Positions 59,608 to 64,000 of a stretch of 64,000 nucleotides of DNA are shown here, one piece after another. The position numbers and the translations under genes were made by a program. Source of the DNA: Lentzea albidocapillata (GTDB lineage Bacteria > Actinomycetota > Actinomycetes > Mycobacteriales > Pseudonocardiaceae); contig NZ_JOEA01000005.1 of assembly GCF_000719115.1 (NCBI RefSeq), positions 124,001-188,000 on the forward strand, read 5' to 3'. The notes below the pieces were generated by a model, which saw only the letters and a list, made by a program, of their open reading frames with translations, searched no databases and had not been told where the DNA came from. Numbering within the stretch: position 1 is the stretch's first letter; every line of letters starts with the position of its first letter.

Positions 59608-60420
59608 GTGTCAACCGCGACGAACACCCGCCTGCTGGTCACCACCGGGAGCACCGGCCCCGCGATCACCGACCTGGTGATCCCGGCACTGCTGCTGCGC
59701 ACCCCCGGCGCGGCGTGGCACCAGCTCGTCCACATCTACGTGCCGTCCGGTCCCACCGTCGCCTTCAGCGGCAGGGACCTCCGCTCGCCCGGCATCACCG
59801 AGGCGACCGCACTGGCCCGCGAGGCGGGCTTCGAGCCGGTGGTCAGGTCGCCGGGCGGGCGGATGGTCGCCTACGACAGCGGTGCCGTCGTGATCGACCA
59901 CCTCGACAGCACCACGGACATCCGCCACGCGGGCAGCGCGACGTTCGCCGCGAACGCCGAGAGCCACGTCCGGGTGCTGCGCGGACTCGGCGACGTCGAC
60001 GCCCGCATCGGCGAGGTCGAGGGCGAGTACTGCCCCGGCGAGTACAGCATCAACGTCGGCGGCGTCACGAAGGTCGTCGGTTCCGCACAACGCGTCACCG
60101 CCACCGGTTCCCTGTTCAGCACGGTCGTCCAGGTCGCCGTCTCGGACCGGGTACGCGCCGTGATCACGGACGTGTCGCGCGCGCTCGGCTACGACCTGCG
60201 GCAGAGTTCCATCGCCGGCCTCGCCGACTACGCACCGGCACTGACCTCAGCCGAGGTGGCCGCGGCGTTCGCGGCCGACTACCGCGACCGGCTCGGGCTG
60301 GCCGATGGACAGCTGCCTCCCGCCGTGGTCGCGCATGCGTCCCGGGCCGGCGGTGGCTCGCCGTTCCACGTCGACGACTGGACTCGGGCGAACCCGATGG
60401 CGGCTGACCCGCCCGGGTAG
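59608..60420 (+). CDS. Lipoate-protein ligase A / octanoyltransferase-like protein
   Basis: The protein has 270 residues of the biotin/lipoate ligase fold. Key signs are SPGGRMVAYDSGAVVIDHL for the ligand-binding GGR motif region and YCPGEYSINVGGVTKVVGSAQR, whose lysine and GSAQR are the lipoyl-binding signature. It would attach lipoate or octanoate to lipoyl domains of 2-oxoacid dehydrogenases or the glycine cleavage H protein. The GTG start at 59608 lacks a ribosome site and may be leaderless; it begins only 25 bp after the sigma-fusion stop. It is somewhat short at the C-terminus compared with full LplA, and could instead be a LipM-type transferase. Confidence 0.8.
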   Translation: MSTATNTRLLVTTGSTGPAITDLVIPALLLRTPGAAWHQLVHIYVPSGPTVAFSGRDLRSPGITEATALAREAGFEPVVRSPGGRMVAYDSGAVVIDHLDSTTDIRHAGSATFAANAESHVRVLRGLGDVDARIGEVEGEYCPGEYSINVGGVTKVVGSAQRVTATGSLFSTVVQVAVSDRVRAVITDVSRALGYDLRQSSIAGLADYAPALTSAEVAAAFAADYRDRLGLADGQLPPAVVAHASRAGGGSPFHVDDWTRANPMAADPPG

Positions 60421-60427
60421 AGCCTGC

Positions 60428-60790
60428 CTAGGCCGGAGCGAGCGCGTCCATCACCGACGAGCGCACGCCCAGCACGCTCATCAGTTCCAGTGCCTGCAAC
60501 GGCCGCAGCACGGCGGCGGTGTTCGCGACGACCACGAGCGCGCTGCCCTGACGCAGGCACAGGTCCTGGTGTTCGAGCAGCACGCCGATGCCCTTTGCGC
60601 CGAGGAACCGCACGCCGCTCAGGTCGGCGACGACGGGCGCGGGCGGGGTGACCGACCTGAGCGCCTCACCGAGGCGTTCGGCCAGGTCGGGGGCGGTGGT
60701 GAAGTCGATTTCACCGGCGACGTGCAGGAGGACGGCGGCGCCCACGGTTTCGCATGCTGTGCGGAAGGGGGCTTGACCGTCGGTGAGCAC
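60428..60790 (-). CDS. STAS-domain anti-sigma factor antagonist, phosphoacceptor serine missing
   Basis: This is a 120-residue single STAS domain (SpoIIAA/RsbV type) with the usual LHVAGEIDFTTAPDL strand-helix. GTG 60790 is chosen because GGAGG lies 7 nt upstream; the open frame extends about 19 codons further without support. In the helix that normally reads D-S-S-G, with the phosphorylated serine, this protein has G64-A65-K66-G. It therefore probably cannot be controlled by the standard kinase reaction. It is divergent from a MEDS/HATPase protein, the likely partner kinase or anti-sigma factor, across about 165 bp. Confidence 0.85.
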   Translation of the reverse strand: MLTDGQAPFRTACETVGAAVLLHVAGEIDFTTAPDLAERLGEALRSVTPPAPVVADLSGVRFLGAKGIGVLLEHQDLCLRQGSALVVVANTAAVLRPLQALELMSVLGVRSSVMDALAPA

Positions 60791-60942
60791 GTGGCAACCT
60801 CCAGATACGTCAGCGGCACATGGCCTTCCAACGGGCTGGCTGCTCAACCCGTGCCGACCGTAGCGCAGTCCCCGGGTGAACGCGGCCCGGAGGCCGGCGG
60901 CCGAATATCAGGTTCCCTCAGATGGACTACTGAGAGCGGGCG

Positions 60943-60948
60943 TAGCAT
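60943..60948 (+). promoter_or_regulatory. Probable -10 element of a leaderless transcript
   Basis: TAGCAT lies 8 nt before GTG 60957 and no ribosome site is present. This matches the layout of leaderless actinobacterial genes. No clear -35 was found. Confidence 0.45.
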
Positions 60949-60956
60949 CGGTCCTC

Positions 60957-61874
60957 GTGACCGGTTTCTTCCACGAGACCGCCTTCTACGGCACTGACGA
61001 CGACTTCCTCGCGCATGCCGTGCCGTTCCTCGAAGACGGTCTGCGCGCAGGAGAGCCGTCCGTCGTGGCGTGCTCCGAGCAGAACACCGAACTGCTGCGC
61101 GGCACGCTGGGTCGCACCGGTGTGATCTTCCGGCCGGGCACCGGCCAGTACTCCCGGCCGTCCGAAGCCATCGCGAACTACCTCGACCTCTTCCGCGAGT
61201 ACACGGCGGGCGGCGCACAGCAGATGCGCGTGATCGGCCAGGTCCCGCACCCCGGCACGGGCGCGCGCTGGGACTGGTGGGCGCGCTACGAGGCCGCGGT
61301 GAACCAGGCGTACGCCGAGTTCCCGGTGTGGGGCCTGTGCCCGTACGACACCAGGACGACGCCCGCCGACGTGCTGGCCGACGTGGTGAGCACGCACCCG
61401 AACATCGCCACCGCGCCCGGCACGCACGAGGCCAACCCCGGTTACCGCGCGGGCTTGGCCTCGTCGCCACCACTCCCGGACGTGCTCGAGGAGGGCGTCC
61501 CACTGGTCGAACTCGTCGACCCGGCCGCCGGCACGGTCCGTGAGGCCGTGGGCAACGCGATCGACGGGATGGACCTGGACGAGGAGGCCGCGCACGACGC
61601 CGTCTACGCGGCCAGCGAGATCGTCACGAACGGCCTGACACACGGCGTCGCGCCGGTCCGCTTCCGGCTGTGGGCGGACGGGGCACGCGTGGTGCTCGCG
61701 GTGACCGACCACGGGCCCGGCCCGTCCGATCCGACGGCGGGCCTGGTGCCGACGACCGAGACGAGGTCGGCCGGGCTCGGGCTGTGGATCCTGCACCGCA
61801 CGTGCGACTACGTGTCCATGGGCCGCGACGCCGACGGGTTCACCGTGCGGGTCAGCGTCGGCGGCCAGACGTAG
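60957..61874 (+). CDS. MEDS-domain sensor with RsbW-like HATPase (anti-sigma kinase)
   Basis: The protein has 305 residues. The N-terminal MEDS (DcmR-type sensory) domain spans about 1-165 (GFFHETAFYGTDDDFLAHAV; DGLRAGEPSVVACS). A C-terminal GHKL ATPase of the RsbW/anti-sigma type follows (about 195-305) with N-box EIVTNGLTHG, G1 TDHGPG and G2 SAGLGLWIL. It probably binds or phosphorylates a STAS antagonist in partner switching, and the divergent STAS gene is the obvious partner. The GTG start at 60957 is chosen because the MEDS domain begins right there and a -10-like TAGCAT precedes it. An upstream in-frame GTG at 60876 would add unrelated residues. Its last 67 bp overlap the convergent gene. 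Confidence 0.88.
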   Translation: MTGFFHETAFYGTDDDFLAHAVPFLEDGLRAGEPSVVACSEQNTELLRGTLGRTGVIFRPGTGQYSRPSEAIANYLDLFREYTAGGAQQMRVIGQVPHPGTGARWDWWARYEAAVNQAYAEFPVWGLCPYDTRTTPADVLADVVSTHPNIATAPGTHEANPGYRAGLASSPPLPDVLEEGVPLVELVDPAAGTVREAVGNAIDGMDLDEEAAHDAVYAASEIVTNGLTHGVAPVRFRLWADGARVVLAVTDHGPGPSDPTAGLVPTTETRSAGLGLWILHRTCDYVSMGRDADGFTVRVSVGGQT

Positions 61875-62308
61875 GGCAGGTCGTCCGGCACGTCAGGGAA
61901 GAACCGGCGGTAGTGGCCGGGATCCTTGCGTACCAAGGCGGACTGGTGGCTGAGGTGCACGTCGTGGTCGCCCAGCCAGGCGGGGAGTTCGTCCGCGGCG
62001 GCCAGTTCCTCCTGGGTGCGCACGACGACGATCTCCTTGGCGCGGGCCAGGTCCGAGCGCATCGTCGCCTCGCAGGTGTCCCGGAACCCCTGCGACCGCC
62101 ACTCCGCGCAGATGTCCATGCCGTACCGGACGAGCGCTTCCTCGTGGCCCGCCCACATCCTCACGGCCGGGTGGTGGCGCCAGCCGTGGCCGGGCACCAC
62201 CAGCGCGCGCTGGATCTGCAGCGTCTCGACCCGCTGCTTGCCGAGGCGGCTGCGGTCCAGCACACGGGCCGTGGCGGCGAAGTCCGGATACGGCAGGAAG
62301 GTCTGCAT
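61808..62308 (-). CDS. Pyrimidine dimer DNA glycosylase-like protein (MSMEG_6728-type)
   Basis: The protein has 166 residues starting MQTFLPYPDFAATARVLD-x-SRLGKQRVETLQ and continuing HGWRHHPAVRMWAGHEEAL-x-RYG. This layout is typical of actinobacterial proteins related to the T4 endonuclease V family and commonly annotated with that name. A role in repairing UV lesions is known for T4 endonuclease V, but not, as far as I know, shown for this branch. The N-terminal threonine nucleophile of the phage enzyme is not in the same position. Its C-terminal codons overlap the convergent MEDS-kinase gene by 67 bp, and it ends with a tail (SASRPMDT) encoded there. Confidence 0.8.
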   Translation of the reverse strand: MQTFLPYPDFAATARVLDRSRLGKQRVETLQIQRALVVPGHGWRHHPAVRMWAGHEEALVRYGMDICAEWRSQGFRDTCEATMRSDLARAKEIVVVRTQEELAAADELPAWLGDHDVHLSHQSALVRKDPGHYRRFFPDVPDDLPYVWPPTLTRTVNPSASRPMDT

Positions 62309-62311
62309 GCC

Positions 62312-62815
62312 TCAGAGCACGTACTTCGCCGCTTCGGCAGCGCGTTCCGTGTCGACGTGCACCTCGTACCGGCGTGCCTGCAGGGTCATGGTGCTCGCGA
62401 AGTCACGGCGTCCGCGCGTGCTCCAGTGCGCCACGAACCCGAAGACCGCGCCCCAGAACGCACCGACCACGAGGCTGATGAACACGAACCAGGCCCACGT
62501 CTGGCCGGCGGTGAACAGCCCGAAGAGCAGACCGATGAACACACCGAACCACGCACCACCGACCGCGCCCGCCGCTGCCGCGCGGACCCGCGTCATGCGT
62601 CCGGTCACCTGCTCGACCGTCCGGATACCGTCGCCGATGATCCGCACGCTCTCCACCGGGAACCCGTCGTCGGACATCCGGTCCACGAGGCGCTGGGCGT
62701 CGAGGTAGTCGGGGAAACTGGCCAGGAGGGACGATTCCGTCTGGGTCACTTCGTGCTTGATGTCCACGTCCTCCGGGTACCCGCGGAGACGGCGTTCCAC
62801 ACGATCAACTTCCAC
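62312..62815 (-). CDS. General stress protein 17M/YflT-like membrane protein
   Basis: The protein has 167 residues. An N-terminal soluble domain (about 25-75: SSLLASFPDYLDAQRLVDRM, then VESVRIIGDG) matches the YflT/GSP17M type. It is followed by two Gly-rich transmembrane helices (AGAVGGAWFGVFIGLLFGLF and AWFVFISLVVGAFWGAVFGF) and a C-terminal segment. The start may be a later GTG (near residue 17, VDIKHEV), because the first 16 residues are atypical. The stop lies only 3 bp before the next minus-strand gene, so the pair is probably one transcript. The function is unproven; relatives are induced by heat and osmotic stress. Confidence 0.8.
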   Translation of the reverse strand: MEVDRVERRLRGYPEDVDIKHEVTQTESSLLASFPDYLDAQRLVDRMSDDGFPVESVRIIGDGIRTVEQVTGRMTRVRAAAAGAVGGAWFGVFIGLLFGLFTAGQTWAWFVFISLVVGAFWGAVFGFVAHWSTRGRRDFASTMTLQARRYEVHVDTERAAEAAKYVL

Positions 62816-62847
62816 CCGAACGTGCGTTCGAGATACCCAGGCCCTAA

Positions 62848-63189
62848 TCAGCGGCCGAGGACGACATCACCGGGAGTCGAGGGAGCCGGTACGGCCATCG
62901 GGCGCGAGACGCGGCTGAGCAGCCGATGAGCGAGGGTCAGCAGCATCCGGGCTTCCATCCGCTCGCCGTAGCGCAGGTGCTCGCCCGCGGCTTCGACACA
63001 TCCCATGACCTGCGGTGACACCGAGGCGTGCACGGCCGAGCACCCTGCCAGCGCCTCCTGGAGGCCTCTGCGGGCCTCGTCCTCGTCGATACCCGCCAAC
63101 GCGGTGCAGACCGCGTTGTCCAGCTTCTCCAGCGCGATCGCGCGCTGCTGCCGCGACGACGGTTCGTCGAGTTCGGTGGCCATGGTCAT
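62848..63189 (-). CDS. Small hypothetical protein, all-alpha
   Basis: The protein has 113 residues, predicted mostly helical, with no signal peptide or membrane segment. A Glu/Arg-rich N-terminal helix (SSRQQRAIALEKLDNAV) is followed by two further helices and a Pro-rich tail. I do not recognise the family. ATG 63189 (or 63183) is preceded by a weak AGCAGG. It is read in the same direction as the YflT-like gene, 32 bp upstream of it. Confidence 0.6.
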   Translation of the reverse strand: MTMATELDEPSSRQQRAIALEKLDNAVCTALAGIDEDEARRGLQEALAGCSAVHASVSPQVMGCVEAAGEHLRYGERMEARMLLTLAHRLLSRVSRPMAVPAPSTPGDVVLGR

Positions 63190-63303
63190 CGCCTGCTTTC
63201 ACAGCCGGATCCCTCGCGCCGACTGCTTGACGCGCCCGCGCCCGAATACCCGGTTCGAGCGCCCTCAAACCGGAAGTTCACCCGACGCGGCTACCGTGTC
63301 GGA

Positions 63304-63660
63304 ATGCGTGTGACCTGGCGCGAGAAGAACGCGCGAGAGTGGATCTCCGAACTCTCCGACCGGATCGGCGTGGCCGGGTGGGCGACCCTCGCCCTCACCC
63401 CTGCCCTCGCCGCCGAGGTCGACCAGCACGGCGCCGCGGTGCGCGACATCCTCCTGGTCGGCGTCGAAGGCGCCGGCACGGTGGGCGCGGTCGTGCTCCT
63501 CGCCGCGTACGGGCGAGGCCTGCTGGACAACGCGCTCGAGTCGGACTGGACACCTACGTCGTGGCTCGGTGCCCGCCTGATGGCCGTCTGCGAGCTCGCG
63601 CACCTGCACGACGCGAGGCCGTTGACCGACGACGTGCCCGCGCTTCCGAAGCTCACATAG
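63304..63660 (+). CDS. Small hypothetical protein with one hydrophobic segment
   Basis: The protein has 118 residues: a charged N-terminus (RVTWREKNAREWISEL) and a hydrophobic stretch (VEGAGTVGAVVLLAAYG). ATG 63304 is preceded 6 nt upstream by TACCGT, a -10-like hexamer, with no ribosome site, so it is probably leaderless. The frame is open further upstream but without coding signs. The family is not recognised. The gene ends just before a bidirectional terminator. Confidence 0.6.
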   Translation: MRVTWREKNAREWISELSDRIGVAGWATLALTPALAAEVDQHGAAVRDILLVGVEGAGTVGAVVLLAAYGRGLLDNALESDWTPTSWLGARLMAVCELAHLHDARPLTDDVPALPKLT

Positions 63661-63664
63661 ATAA

Positions 63665-63694
63665 ACGAGGCGCACCCCAGGAGGTGCGCCTCGT
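63665..63694. terminator. Bidirectional hairpin terminator between convergent genes
   Basis: ACGAGGCGCACC (63665-63676) pairs perfectly with GGTGCGCCTCGT (63683-63694) around a 6-nt loop. It lies between the stops of two convergent genes, 13-14 bp from either end, so it can serve both. Confidence 0.88.
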
Positions 63695-63707
63695 CGGTGA
63701 TCCTCGG

Positions 63708-64000
63708 TCAGCGCTCGTCGGGCCTCCGCTCGCCGAGCACCGGGTCCGCCGCCGGCATCGGTCGCGCGGCGGCGGGCACCGGCGCGGTGACGGGTTCGGC
63801 CTGAGCCGGGGTACCGGTGCGCACGGCGTCCTCACGCCCGCGCTGGTACGCCTCCGCCTGGGCCTGGGCCTGCGGCAGTTCCTGCTCCGCGCGCCCCAGC
63901 CAGCCTTCCCACCGCTGCTGCATCGGCCTCACCAGGCCACCGCCCACACCGACGACGAGGATGCCGCCGACCGTGGCGAGCACCGCGATCAGGACCGGCG
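63708..64000 (-). CDS. Membrane-anchored protein with Ala/Gln-rich tail, 5' end outside window
   Basis: The visible 97 codons start inside a transmembrane helix (PVLIAVLATVGGILVVGVGGG) that runs to the window edge. The start therefore lies beyond 64000; the GTG at 63983 is internal to the helix. A helical, Glu/Gln/Ala-rich cytoplasmic stretch (RAEQELPQAQAQAEAYQRG) and a Pro/Ala-rich C-terminus follow. It looks like a small membrane scaffold protein. The family is not recognised. Confidence 0.55.
   Translation of the reverse strand, partial: PVLIAVLATVGGILVVGVGGGLVRPMQQRWEGWLGRAEQELPQAQAQAEAYQRGREDAVRTGTPAQAEPVTAPVPAAARPMPAADPVLGERRPDER

Overview
The window is high-GC DNA with frequent GTG/TTG starts, strong GGAGG-type ribosome binding sites, some apparently leaderless genes, a SARP/AfsR-type regulator and a MEDS/STAS partner-switching pair. 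This points to an actinomycete. The style suggests Pseudonocardiales, but the sequence alone cannot fix the genus.

The left 49.4 kb is one non-ribosomal peptide cluster read entirely on the minus strand. It starts at 49384 with a 10,290-residue megasynthetase holding a starter C domain and seven A-T-E units, the last six preceded by C domains. A second NRPS (18299 to 6336, three modules, C-A-T-E / C-A-T / C-A-T-E) follows. Then come a VioC-like Fe(II)/2-oxoglutarate oxygenase, a pair of ABC exporters, a VioD-like PLP enzyme (capreomycidine synthase family) and a second VioC-like oxygenase that runs off the window at base 1. The genes after the second NRPS overlap or lie 13-14 bp apart, so they look like one operon. 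No thioesterase, MbtH-like protein or loading enzyme is visible; these may lie beyond base 1.

All seven adenylation domains of the giant protein have the same specificity residues by eye (D-V-G-E-V-S-V-I-D-K), closest to ornithine-type basic-amino-acid codes, and every module carries an epimerase. The simplest reading is an assembly line for seven consecutive D-configured cationic residues, then three other residues (codes D-A-W-F-L-G-M-V-Y-K twice and D-T-F-L-V-G-A-M-T-K). The VioC/VioD-like pair suggests that arginine-derived cyclic guanidino residues such as capreomycidine take part.

Three features stand out. First, the seven C domains that receive a cationic donor have lost the HHxxxDG histidines (YQGLCDG or YSGLCDG), whereas the two later C domains keep them. 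Second, the terminal epimerase is interrupted in frame by a 165-bp, 80-bp-stem imperfect palindrome (6592-6756) whose wobble pairs all favour the plus strand. Third, the array of 4.4-kb modules shows signs of gene conversion.

An approximately 850-bp, AT-richer divergent region (49385-50232) separates the cluster from the right-hand part. That part has a GT39-type membrane glycosyltransferase, two secreted proteins, an AfsR-like regulator, two envelope proteins, an ECF sigma/anti-sigma/glycosidase fusion, a lipoate-ligase-like protein, a STAS antagonist with a divergent MEDS-kinase, a pyrimidine-dimer-glycosylase-like protein, a YflT-like stress membrane protein and small hypotheticals. These look like ordinary chromosomal genes; only the AfsR-like regulator is an obvious candidate controller of the cluster. 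No tRNA, rRNA, CRISPR array or insertion sequence was seen.
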